In this document: piece by piece, positions 25,976-35,083 of the stretch
Numbering within the stretch: the stretch's first letter is position 1
Layout of the letters: every line of letters begins with the position of its first letter
Source: AP-15 sp963790875
Lineage (GTDB): Bacteria; Pseudomonadota; Alphaproteobacteria; ATCC43930; CGMCC-115725
Direction of reading: 5' to 3'
NCBI GenBank assembly: GCA_963790875.1
Contig: CAWBQT010000003.1
Span: 1,426,001-1,490,000 of the forward strand
DNA: 64,000 nucleotides
Position numbers and translations under genes: made by a program
The notes under the pieces: model-generated
What the model saw: only the letters and a program-made list of their open reading frames with translations
Databases searched by the model: none
Told to the model about the DNA's origin: nothing

Positions 25976-26619
25976 TCGATCGCGTCCCCGGATCGCGATG
26001 GCGCACAGTTATTCCCAGCGCAACAGCGAAGCTCGCAGGGTACGCCGCTTGCTCAGAGGTTCAATCAAACTTATTGGGTGAACGACGGCGCCGCGGCAAA
26101 TGCGGGTGAGGGTCGAGCCGCAGCCGCGCCTCCCGGCTGGCATCACCCGCCGCTCATGTTCAACGATCTGCCGCAACACCGCAACGGGGGACCGCAGTGG
26201 AGACGTAACGCGCGACCCCCGCGCCCCTCTCGCCGGGCGACGCTAACGGCGCGACCCAACGCGGAGGGGAAGACCATAGCCGCGGGGCGGGCGCGCGGCA
26301 GCGCGAGACCGTGTGTCGGAGTCCGAGAGCTTGGGTGTGAGACTCCCCCCCTGCAACCTGACGGGAGGTGAAGCACCAGCGAGGCCCAAGGGCAGAACCG
26401 CGAGGGAGCATCGGGGGTTCGTTCCAGTCCAGCCGTGCCGCTGCGGCGAGCGCTTCGTCGGCGGTCCTTGTATCAAGGGCCCCGCTTGCAATCAGCGAGC
26501 GGCATTGCGAACCATCCCGCACCATTGACTGAAGAAAATCACAGAAGCCGGCAAAGTCCCCGATCTTCATGCGTGCGATCTTCGTTGGCCCGCCGCATCA
26601 ATGGCCCCGGCATGCTTCG
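25976..26619. other. Non-coding stretch between two pseudogenes
   Basis: No intact gene. A minus-strand piece around 26420-26570 (starting MKIGDFAGFCDFL) may be a gene fragment. The part 26320-26420 has the look of structured RNA sequence (AACCTGACGGGAGGTGAAGC and GCAGAACCGCGAGG), loosely like domain I of bacterial group II introns, but I cannot confirm this and no intron reverse transcriptase is nearby. Confidence 0.3.
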
Positions 26620-27430
26620 TCATGCAAAATGAGGCATGACCTCCGAGGCGAAAGGCTTGCGGCTTTCATCATCGTTGCGGTCGCCCATGATCAGTGGCTC
26701 GATCCCGGCCTCCTGGTACTGTCCGATCAGGTCGATTGCCTCGCGCACCGTACCCACAAAACCCGCTGACGGTTCACGCGCCGACCGCCGGTCATGCGTG
26801 GCGCGCTGGGTCGCTGCCGCGGTCGCGGCCCGCGCAAGAAGCCACGCCTGGACATGGGTCTTTTCGATCGTTCCGTAGTCGCGCCCGGCCGCATCGCAAT
26901 GTGCGCGTAGCACCGAAAGCTTGTGTTGCGTCTGCGCTATGTTACTGCCCACGAAGTTGCAAGCGTCTGCGAGGCGCGCCACCGCCCGTAACGTCAACTG
27001 CTCGCCGCTGCCCGCAATCGGCACCGGCGATGCGGCTGCCGCACCGGCTTTGGTTCGAGTATCGCGTCCTCGACATGGTAGTACCGGCCATCAAAGTTCG
27101 TCCGCGGCTCGACACACATCGTCAAGATCAACCGGATCGCTTCCTCCATCTGCCGGATTCGGGTTGCCGGCAGGGGCGGGAACTCCCAGCCGTACTGCCG
27201 GTATTCGTCCTCAAAAAAAGCCGGCCCCGATGCCGAGCGTCAGTCGCCCCCCGCTGATCAGATCGACGGCCTTCTGGCCGGTCATGCGACCCGCCGAGAG
27301 GGAATGGGCTTTTCGGGAGTCATGGTCGTCTCCGGCGAAGCCGACCCCTGTCACCTCAGCGCCGGGTCGCCGTCGACCGGCCAGTCAGCATATTTCGAAA
27401 AAGGCCCCGATCCGCCGATTGCGGTCATTT
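26620..27430 (-). pseudogene. LLM-class (luciferase-like) oxidoreductase, frameshifted
   Basis: C-terminal 135 codons are open: PIAGSGEQLTLRAVARLADA, then an intact barrel end with GTVREAIDLIGQYQEAGIEP. Upstream pieces in other frames give DLISGGRLTLGIGAGFF, DEYRQYGWEFPPLPATRIRQ and NFDGRYYHVEDAILEPKPV. Breaks include a run of seven T (about 27219-27225) where six would keep the frame, and another near 27035. Close to F420- or FMN-dependent members; inactive. Confidence 0.82.
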
Positions 27431-27596
27431 CGCGGGATCGCGCTGGAACCACAAGGCTCTACGATGAGGAGCCCCTTCGTTGACGTTCGTGTCCGAATGG
27501 CGACGACCTGTCGGTGGCGGTGTCCTACGGCGTCGCAATGAGCGGCGCGAAACGGCGTTGGAACACTCGTCGCCATAGTTGCCGCTAAGCGCGGCG

Positions 27597-28667
27597 TTAC
27601 GCGTCGCGATCGGGCAGAAGGCGAAAGCTTTGCGCGACGGCATCGCTTTGCTCGTGCACCCAGTTCACCTTTGGCGCCGCCAACCGCGTAGGCGTCAAGC
27701 GCCTGTCGGTCAGGGGGCGGGCATGAGCGCGCAGGCTCTCGGCCAGCACGTATGCGTCCTCCATCGCCATGCAGCCACCCTGGCCCATCATCGGGGAGCT
27801 TGGATGCGCGGCGTCGCCGATCAAAGCACGACGCGGCCGCGATGCCATTCTTCGAGCGCCAGCCAATCAACCGGCGCGCAATGGATCTCTTCGTCACGTG
27901 AGAGCGCAGTGAGGTAGTCCTGAACGATGGCAGAGAAACCCCTGAAGTGCCGGCGCAGACGGTCAAGCCGGCCCGCCATCGGCTCCCATCTGCGTGGTCT
28001 GTGATATTCCCGAAGCCGTATGTACGCCCGTCGCCGACCGGGCAGAGCCCGAAGAAGCAACCCTCGCCCAAGTGAAACTGCAGTGCTGGCGAGGCCCCGC
28101 GGACGGATCGGCGCGATGCTGCGCCACGCCATGGCGCCGGTATAGGCGGGCAGCGATCGTGCTCGAGGATCGAGCGCGCGCACGCGTCGACGATATCCCG
28201 TCCGCACCCGCGACCAGATCGTAAGTGCCAGACGAGCCGTCGCTGAAGGCGACCGATACGTGGTCAGCGTGCTGGGTCAGTGACCGGATGGAGGTGCCCA
28301 ACCGGCATGGGCATGCCCTCGACGCCGGCGACGAGTAGTCTGCTGCAGTCGCGTGCGCTCGATCCCGATGCAAGGGCCGACATCGCCCCAGAGCGCCTCA
28401 AGATCGTTCTCGCGACGAGAAGCTCGCCGGCGTGGTCGCAGAAGGAAAGCGGCGCAGGCGCGCTCCGGCCTGCTCGACCGCCGTATCCAGACCTAAAGGT
28501 GCGCAACATGCGCATGCCGTGGGCTGCACGGCGATCCCGCCGCCTTCCGTGCCACGCCGTGTTGCGCTCGACCAGTTCGACGGTGAAGCCTTGTCGACAG
28601 AGCGCACGGCCAAGCGTGAGTCCACCGATCCGCCCCCAACGATCAGGACTGTCTCGACTTCAGCCAT
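27597..28667 (-). pseudogene. FAD-dependent aromatic monooxygenase, multiple frameshifts
   Basis: Start ATG 28667 gives VETVLIVGGG, the dinucleotide-binding motif of class A flavoprotein monooxygenases (salicylate-hydroxylase type). Further pieces in alternating frames: GGGIAVQP, FCDHAGELLVARTIL, DLVAGADGISS (DG motif), and LIGDAAHPSSPMMGQGGCMA (GD motif). At least four frame changes are needed. Every signature is conserved, so decay is recent. It lies divergent from the broken AraC regulator, a usual arrangement for a regulated aromatic catabolic gene. Confidence 0.85.
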
Positions 28668-28854
28668 AGCCCCTCCGGCCGGTGGGCCGTCACGGCCGCA
28701 TCGCCGTGTCGTTCCCGCGAGGCTAGCAGTCTCGGCAGGCGGCGGCTTGGACCGGAGGGAACAGTGACTTGGACGGAACGGAACTTGCGGCGATAATTCA
28801 GGCCGAGGCTTTGGTAAGCGACCATTCCCTGCCCTCGGTCGAGGAGGATCGCCA

Positions 28855-29858
28855 ATGATGGCCGTAATGGAAGCACGAGACACTTTCCGGTTCTCCACCG
28901 ACGGTCTGCCGGAAGAAGAGCGTGCCAAGGCGGTGCGCGAGCTCTATGAGTGCATGACCTTGCCCGGCAAGATAAAACCGCTCGAGCCCCTGCCCGATTG
29001 TCGCGTCCGCGCCGACATCACGAAGCGCGCGTCCGGGCCTCGGCGTCATGTGCGGCGCGCTCTGCGGATTACGCCAGGTCGCCCGGCCGAGAGGTGCCGT
29101 CTCCGGCAACGAAGACGATGTGCTGCTCGCGGTAAATTTGCGTGGCCGCAGTATTGCGCATCAGGGTGACCGGGAGCTGCGCCTTGAGAACGGCGATGCC
29201 CTGCTTGCGACGCGCGGATTGGGCGGCTTTGCGATCGCACGGCGGACTCCGGTCCGTTTCGTGGATTCCGCGTGCCACGCGATGCCGTCGCGCCGCTGGT
29301 CGGTAAACTCGACGATGCCCCGATCCGCATAGTGCCGCGCGGCACGGAGGCGCTCGATCTGCTCCTCGTCTATGGCAGCGCCATTGCCGACGCGCGGCGG
29401 TTTCGTACGCCGCAGCTCCGCCGCCTCGCCGTCACGCATATCCATGACCTGATCGCGGCGACCGTGGGCGCCACGCGAGATGGCTTGGCGATTGCCGAGG
29501 GCCGCGGCATACGCGCCGCACGGCTGCGCGCGATCATGGCCGACATAGCGGCGAATCTCGACGACTGCGAGTTAGGCGCCGTCGTCGTCGCACAGCGCCA
29601 GCATGTGACGCCACGCTATATTCACAGGCTCTTCGAGAGCGAGGGGCTCACGTTCTCCGCCTTTGTTATCGACCAGCGGCTTTCCCGTGCGCACCGCATT
29701 CTGAGCGATCCGCAGCTCGGCGATCGCAGCATCAGTTCCATAGCCTTTGACGTTGGCTTCGGCGATCTCTCTTATTTCAACCGAGTTTCCGCCGGCGCTA
29801 CGACGCGACGCCCTCCGAGATCAGGCAAGCGGCAAAACGGCGCGATTTGTCCTGCTGA
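28855..29858 (+). pseudogene. AraC-family transcriptional regulator, frameshifted
   Basis: Three pieces: an N-terminal domain start (DTFRFSTDGLPEEERAKAVRE), a middle (GNEDDVLLAVNLRGRSIAHQ, cupin-like region of the AraC-binding-like domain) and the DNA-binding domain HVTPRYIHRLFESEGLTFSA, DVGFGDLSYFNR with the second helix-turn-helix. A final shift of about one base at 29783 is needed to reach FRRRYDATPSEIRQAAKR and the TGA at 29856. It stands divergent from the FAD monooxygenase it probably once controlled. Confidence 0.83.
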
Positions 29859-29952
29859 TCATGGAGTGCCGGCTATCGCGGCGTTCGAGCATAGCTTTGT
29901 GCACCGCCGGGCGGTGAACCCAGTATTGTTCACCCTGCAAGAAGCGCCGCCG

Positions 29953-30867
29953 TCACAAACCGAGAATGCGCGTAGTGTCGTCGAACAACTCGTCCACGGT
30001 GAACTTTCGTGGGATGATCTTCTGCTGTAGCGCGTAGTCGATGACGAATTCGAGCGATTTGCGGTTTGCCTCGACCCCGTTGGGCGTCATGTTCGGCGCG
30101 CTCGGGGCCGGTTGCGGCATCGTCGCGGTGCGATTGGCTACCAGCAACCGGTAGATCTCGCGCACAACATCGGGTCGGGTCTGACAAAGCGTACGCGTCA
30201 CGACAAACATGTGGTTGATCGGGACGATCCCGTATTTTTTCCACCAAGCCGCCGCAGCCGCATCGGCGTCGGGGATCAGGGTCTTCAGTCGCGGATCTTT
30301 CGGCATGTTGCCGAGTATCGCCGCATCGATCTCGCGATCGAGGAGCATGTCGACCAGCTTCTTGCCTTGGGGGGCGCGCCGGCAATTCGGCGGGTCCCGA
30401 TATTCGGCAAGATGCGCATCATCGAAGGTGATCCACATCACCTTGTCGAGGTCGACGCCATACTCGTTGTGCAGAATGCCGCGCACCCAGACGCCCGTCG
30501 TCTGCGAGTAGGTCCGCACCCCGACCCGGCGGCCGGCCAAATCCGCCGGGGTAAGCTCGCCCTTATCGGCATTGTATCCGATGCTTTTGTGATGAAAATT
30601 GCTCGAGACGACAAACGGCAGCAGGACCAGCGCCTTGTTGTAGGCCCGCGCCTGCAGATAGGTGACGATAGCCAATTCGCCGCAGTCATACGCCAAGTCG
30701 CGGACCATCGGCTTGAAGTGGTCGCTCGCCTCCTCGATGTCGTCAAAGTCGAACCGGACGATCGGGGTTCGAAGCTCACCACGTTTCAGGAGCATGTTCC
30801 ATGGCTTGTCCTGAAGCAGCGTATGCAGCTTGACGGCATCTTGCGGTGCCGTGGTCGCGAATGCCAT
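29953..30867 (-). CDS. Periplasmic-binding-like protein, 4,5-dihydroxyphthalate decarboxylase/NMT1 group
   Basis: 304 residues from ATG 30867, preceded by AGGAG. No clear signal peptide. Signatures: FDFDDIEEASDHFKPMVRDLAYDCGELAIVTYLQARAYNKALVLLPFVVS and the hinge segment DLAGRRVGVRTYSQTTGVWVRGIL, which mark the group annotated as 4,5-dihydroxyphthalate decarboxylase or ABC substrate-binding. It is paralogous to the gene directly upstream (30912-31934): both share RTYSQTTGVW/RAYSVTTGVW, the NEYGVDL segment and a C-terminal VDELFDD/VEELFDD. Likely a catabolic enzyme or binding protein for an aromatic acid; the two options cannot be separated here. Confidence 0.78.
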   Translation of the reverse strand: MAFATTAPQDAVKLHTLLQDKPWNMLLKRGELRTPIVRFDFDDIEEASDHFKPMVRDLAYDCGELAIVTYLQARAYNKALVLLPFVVSSNFHHKSIGYNADKGELTPADLAGRRVGVRTYSQTTGVWVRGILHNEYGVDLDKVMWITFDDAHLAEYRDPPNCRRAPQGKKLVDMLLDREIDAAILGNMPKDPRLKTLIPDADAAAAAWWKKYGIVPINHMFVVTRTLCQTRPDVVREIYRLLVANRTATMPQPAPSAPNMTPNGVEANRKSLEFVIDYALQQKIIPRKFTVDELFDDTTRILGL

Positions 30868-30911
30868 GGGAGAACTCCTATTCCGAGACAGGTTCGACAA
30901 TCGGAGATGAC

Positions 30912-31934
30912 TTATGCGGCGCCGGGGTCGTCAAACAGCTCTTCGACCGACAGCCGCCGCGGCATCAGCCCTTGCTGCACGGCGTAATCTATCAGCGCTT
31001 CGATGGACGGCAAATTCGCCTTGATCCCGTAGGGCAGGGGGTCGTCGCCGAGCACCGGGATCAGGTCGCGGTACTTCCGGTCATCCTCGGTGTCCGCGTC
31101 GCCCGCGCGAAGCCGCGGCAGCCAGCGCGCTTTGGCTTCGCAGAAGGCACCGTAGATCGCCTTCGCTATCCATGGATAGGCCGCAAGAATTTCGTCCTTG
31201 AGCACGATGACGCCGTGGAACGGGTAGATGCCGGTGCGCCGATACCATTCGATCCCGAGGGCGTGGCCGTCCTTCCAGAGTTCTGCGTAGGCGGCAGCCT
31301 GCGGACAATTCTTTGCCTCCCAGCCCGGCTGGGGAGGACCTTCGCGGCCGATACCTGCGTTTGCCGTGAACCCGGCTTGAATTTCCCCCGAGGCCATCAT
31401 GGTTGCCAGCGATTTGCCCGGCGGCACATGACCCACGTTCGAGGGGAGTTGCAACTGACGCACGTGCTCCTCGTCATCGACCATCCAGGTGACCTTCGCC
31501 AAGTCGACGCCGTATTCGTTGGTCAAGATGCCTCTCGTCCACACACCGGTGGTCACCGAGTAGGCCCTCACCCCGACCTTCTTGCCCTCGAGATCCTTGG
31601 GCGTGCGGATACCGGAATCCTCTCGTACGACCAAGCCCTGGTGATGGAATTGGCGAGTGAGGAATATCGGCAGCGCCTTGAACGGCGCGCCATAGGCCCT
31701 GGCAATGTAATAGGTGGTTGGCGCCAGCTCGCACATGTCGAACTCGACGTCGCGCACCATCCGCCGATAGGCGGCGATTGCCGGCTGCACGTTGACGAAA
31801 TCCAGCTGCACACCATCGATTGGGATCTTCCCATCCCTGAGCTCAGCGGTGTGGCTGAAGCGACGAAGCACCGTCTTGAGATGCACGACAGATCCCGAAT
31901 TGGCCAAGTCGGTACGCTCCTTCTCGACGATCAT
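30912..31934 (-). CDS. 4,5-dihydroxyphthalate decarboxylase-like protein, paralog of the downstream gene
   Basis: About 340 residues from ATG 31934 (MIVEKERTDLANSG). A longer frame reaches 32057 without better support. Conserved pieces: IAAYRRMVRDVEFDMCELAPTTYYIARA, DLEGKKVGVRAYSVTTGVWTRGILTNEYGVDL and PRRLSVEELFDD. The stop lies 44 bases before the next start, so the pair is an operon formed by duplication. The SDR pseudogene lies upstream on the same strand. Together they resemble an aromatic-acid degradation set. Confidence 0.78.
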   Translation of the reverse strand: MIVEKERTDLANSGSVVHLKTVLRRFSHTAELRDGKIPIDGVQLDFVNVQPAIAAYRRMVRDVEFDMCELAPTTYYIARAYGAPFKALPIFLTRQFHHQGLVVREDSGIRTPKDLEGKKVGVRAYSVTTGVWTRGILTNEYGVDLAKVTWMVDDEEHVRQLQLPSNVGHVPPGKSLATMMASGEIQAGFTANAGIGREGPPQPGWEAKNCPQAAAYAELWKDGHALGIEWYRRTGIYPFHGVIVLKDEILAAYPWIAKAIYGAFCEAKARWLPRLRAGDADTEDDRKYRDLIPVLGDDPLPYGIKANLPSIEALIDYAVQQGLMPRRLSVEELFDDPGAA

Positions 31935-32073
31935 TGGAATGCCACCGCCGATCGCGAAGACGCTCGACCAGCGGAGCGTCGGCAACATTACGCCGGCGGC
32001 CCGGGCGCAACAAAACGCCGCAACCGGTACACCGGTAACGGTCACCGTGGCGACCATTTCGGTTGTGGCGGCT

Positions 32074-32831
32074 TCAATAAGCGGTCAACCCGCCATCGAG
32101 CAGCAGGATCTGGCCGGTTATATAGGATGCTTCGGGGCTGACGAGATAGCGCACCGCGGCCGCCATTTCCTCGGCATTGCCAAAGCGGCCCAAGGGGATA
32201 CGCTTCAGCATCGTCTCGCGCCGCGCCGGGTCGGCGAGCATCGGCGCGCGCGAGGGGGTCTCGGTGGTACCCGGTGCGATCGCGTTGACGCGAATGCCGT
32301 GCCGCGCCCATTCGATCGCCAGGATGCGCGTCATGTGGCTGATCCCGGCCTTGGCGACGCCATAGGCAATGACGTTCGGGAACCCGACCGTGCCGTGCGT
32401 CGAGGCGAGGCTGACGATCGCGCCCGGCCGGCCCGCGCCGATCAGGTGGCGGCCCATCTGCTGGCACATGAAGAAGGTCCCGGTGAGATTGACGGCGAGC
32501 GCCGTCTCCCACTCGGCGCGGGTGATGTCGACCGCCGGCCGGGTCTCGGGACGCCGGCGTTGTTGACGAGCACGTCGAACCCGCCGAACGCCTCGACCGC
32601 TCGGACAAAGCCGGCCTCGACGCTATCCTGATCGCAGACGTCGAGCGACAGCGGCACCGCCCGCCCGCCGCCGGCCTCGATGGCCGGGGCCGTCGCCGCA
32701 AGATCGGCCGGGCGCAAATCGGTGATCGCGACGTCGCAGCCATCCTTTGCCAGCGCGATCGCGATCGCCGCACCGATGCCGTGGGAGGCGCCCGTCACGA
32801 GGGCCGCCCGGCGGGCTTGGCTGGCTGGCAT
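32074..32831 (-). pseudogene. Short-chain dehydrogenase/reductase, single frameshift
   Basis: ATG 32831 follows a GGAGGGGGGA ribosome binding site. The N-terminal half has the NAD(P) motif TGASHGIGAAIA and VNNAG. At about 32550 one base is missing or extra; the shifted frame resumes ETRPAVDITRAEWETALAVN and carries the catalytic region SLASTHGTV ... YGVAKAGISHMTR (Tyr and Lys of YxxxK), ending ILLLDGGLTAY. Full-length 250-residue classical SDR apart from the single indel. Confidence 0.85.
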
Positions 32832-33343
32832 TCCCCCCTCCTCCGGTGTTTCGACGACCTTAGCACTGCTGACATCGCGATGCTCCGCTTGAGCCGGCCG
32901 CCGATCCCGCGCGATGGAGGCCGGTGAAATCACATGGCGGAAACCACTGTTGCCGGGTCGGGCGTAGTGTCGAATAGCCGATGAGGGGCAAGAAAGCCGG
33001 CTCGCGCCGCCACGAGGGAGCGCCCGCCATCAGATTAGTCAAGCGACCGTCGCCAGGACGCACCGGAACGGGGGACGCGCGCCGTAAAGGGTCATCTCGG
33101 TGAACCGCGATCGAACCGGCGGTCTAATCCTTGTGCACCATTCGCACCGGAGTTCTGCATCAGGTAACCTATTGAATTCCGGATCACGGCTGGCGATGCA
33201 AAATCCTTAAATTTTGCAACCGTGCTCGTTCCGGCAATCCTCCGAGCGATGTCGGCGAGTGTCTCGCCGTGCTCGTCGCGGCGGCCCTTTTTCGCTACAA
33301 TGCGCAAACTTTGGTACAGGGGATATTACGGGGGTGCCCGAAA
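32832..33343. other. Left margin of the AT-richer island
   Basis: About 510 bases with no supported gene. Base composition changes here from GC-rich to AT-richer. A minus-strand frame at 33092-33307 is open but unrecognised. Confidence 0.4.
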
Positions 33344-33760
33344 ATGGCCAAGGGTGAGCAGAAGATCGAAGGCGCACACGTCCGCGACAAAGATGAACGA
33401 TCAAAGGTGCCTACGAACAGTCAAGGCATCAAAGGACCGCTTACAGACAAAGCGAACCGTGTCATTTTCGCTGCTGGAGACCCCCTCACATCATTAGGTG
33501 TCCCACACTTAGAAATCGCCAAATAGCTTTTCTTTTTAATTATTGTACGTGTATTTATTCTTGGATTTTCGTTTGTCATAGCAGGGATTGTCTTAGTCAG
33601 TCTTGGCACTACTGGCAGTAGTCATGTTGCGTTCTTCGGCCTCGATATGAAATCGGCAAACGTGGGCATTATTAGTATCGCTTTTGGTGCGGTTGTGATT
33701 GTCGTTATTGTGCGGAATGCAATGAAGCACATACAGACGATCCTCGCCTTGTCGGCATAA
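33344..33760 (+). pseudogene. Small two-transmembrane protein with an in-frame TAG
   Basis: ATG 33344 opens 60 hydrophilic, lysine-rich codons (MAKGEQKIEGAHVRDKDE), stopped by TAG at 33524-33526. The same frame then continues for 77 codons with two membrane segments (FLIIVRVFILGFSFVIAGIV and VGIISIAFGAVVIVVIV) to TAA at 33758. No start codon suits the second part on its own. So this is either one 138-codon gene with a nonsense codon or two pieces. It lies about 150 bases before the TIR gene on the same strand and may be its membrane partner. No family recognised. Confidence 0.5.
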
Positions 33761-33915
33761 GCGGCAATCTCGAAAATGAGAGGCCCGCGCGCCGCTGCTT
33801 GCTGCCGCACGGCCTTCCCGAAATCGTTGATTTCTGCGCTGCAGATCTGCTCTTGCGAGCATCGCTATCAGCTGGTTTCATATCGGGTCGAGATCGGCTT
33901 CCACCGAAGACCGTT

Positions 33916-34422
33916 ATGCCCCACGTTTTCATCTCCTACGTGCGAGAGAACGCAAACCTTGTCGATCGGCTTGCAAACGAGCTAAAAAGTCGGGGCGTGA
34001 CAGTGTGGTTGGACAGGAAAGAGATAGAGCCAGGCGCGCGCTGGCGAGATGCCATAAAGAATGCGATTCGTGATGGAAAGTTCTTTTTGGCATGCTTCTC
34101 TAGGGAATTCAACGAGCGCGATAGAAATTATATGAATGAAGAGCTGGCACTCGCTATCGATGAACTGCGAGAACGACCTTCCAGTAGAACATGGTTTATT
34201 CCTGTCCTAATCAACGATACCGCAATCCCGTCGCGGAGAATTAGCAGCACGGAAGATTTGAGTGATATACAAGCACTTAGGATTTACGAAAATTGGAGTG
34301 ATTCTGTAGCACGTATTCTGCGTGTCATAAAGTATGATGACCAAATTTCTGCACGCATCTATAGCTTGATTGACGCTTTGCAACGACCATTTCACGAGGA
34401 ACGCTTATTTGCACTTAGATAG
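33916..34422 (+). CDS. TIR-domain protein
   Basis: 168 residues from ATG 33916. Domain spans about 3-140: HVFISYVREN (box 1), TVWLDRKEIEPGARW, FFLACFSREFNERDRNYMNEEL with a candidate catalytic Glu at 75 or 76, and RTWFIPVLIND. Bacterial TIR domains hydrolyse NAD+ or make cyclic ADP-ribose signals in anti-phage systems. The frame stops at TAG (34420-34422) and continues in the same frame as HEAT repeats, so the ancestral protein was probably TIR-HEAT. AT-richer than its neighbours, consistent with horizontal gain. Confidence 0.87.
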   Translation: MPHVFISYVRENANLVDRLANELKSRGVTVWLDRKEIEPGARWRDAIKNAIRDGKFFLACFSREFNERDRNYMNEELALAIDELRERPSSRTWFIPVLINDTAIPSRRISSTEDLSDIQALRIYENWSDSVARILRVIKYDDQISARIYSLIDALQRPFHEERLFALR

Positions 34423-34979
34423 CTTCATTCTATCGGCTGGGACGCCAGCTGGGCCGCTGACACCGTACCCGCGCTCGCCGAGGCCGTACCCGCGCTAGTC
34501 GAGGCCCTCAAAGATCAGGACGTGAATATTCGCGTGTGTGCGGCTGAGGCGCTCGAGGTGATCGGCCCAGCTGCCGCTAATGCCGTCCAAGCGCTTGCTG
34601 AGCCCTCAAACATCATCAGAACGCAGCAGATGTTCGCCGGTCTGCGGCTGACGCGCTCGCGAGGATCGGTCCTGCCGCCGTCGATGCCGTGCCAGCGCTT
34701 GCCGAGGCCCTCAAAGATCAGGACGCAGATGTTCGCCGGTATGCGGCTGACGCGCTCGCGGGGATCGGCCCTGCCGCCGTTGATGCCGTGCCAGCGCTTG
34801 CCGAGGCCCTCAAAGATCAGAACGCAGTTGTTCGCCGGTTTGCGGCTGGCGCGCTCGCGGGGATCGGCCCAGGCGCCGCTGATGCCGTGCCAGTGCTTGC
34901 CGAGGCGCTCAAAGATCGGGACGCAGATGTTCGCCGGTCTGCGGCCCACGCACTAGACTTGCTTCGTCAAAACTCTTGA
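34423..34979 (+). pseudogene. HEAT-repeat region in frame with the TIR gene, one frameshift
   Basis: Directly after the TIR stop codon, the same frame gives VPALVEALKDQDVNIRVCAA, then needs one base near 34590 to continue as five HEAT/PBS-lyase-type repeats. Typical unit: DAVPALAEALKDQDADVRRY then AADALAGIGPAA. The last 96 codons (34689-34979) are open and end DLLRQNS. HEAT arrays bind protein partners or sense ligands in defence proteins. With the TAG and the frameshift repaired the whole would be a TIR-HEAT protein of about 355 residues. Confidence 0.7.
34674..34970 (+). repeat. Tandem 99-bp repeats coding HEAT units
   Basis: Units start at 34674, 34773 and 34872, exactly 99 bases apart (33 codons) and nearly identical in DNA. 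An older, 104-base unit precedes them from 34570. The DNA-level identity points to recent duplication or gene conversion. Confidence 0.85.
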
Positions 34980-35083
34980 TTTACGCAACACCGTCGGGGC
35001 GGCCCGGCCGCGCATAATACTCGCGGGGCTCGCTGTGTTGGTTTGCTCTCTTGGCTCGGTTCTTGCCGATGAATTAAGAAATT

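Noticed and set aside
33090..33140. tRNA-like 3' sequence (GGTTCGATC on the minus strand) at the island's left edge
   Set aside because: The T-arm would have a ten-base loop and no matching acceptor or anticodon arm exists, so it is neither a tRNA nor a good attachment site.
3562..34422. Amber codon reassignment, suggested by three in-frame TAG codons
   Set aside because: Intact genes in the window (cyclase-family at 19545, sugar-type binding protein at 20561, propeller protein at 61846) end in TAG, so TAG works as a stop here.
34674..34970. CRISPR-like regular repeats
   Set aside because: The 99-bp units have no spacers and translate as HEAT repeats.
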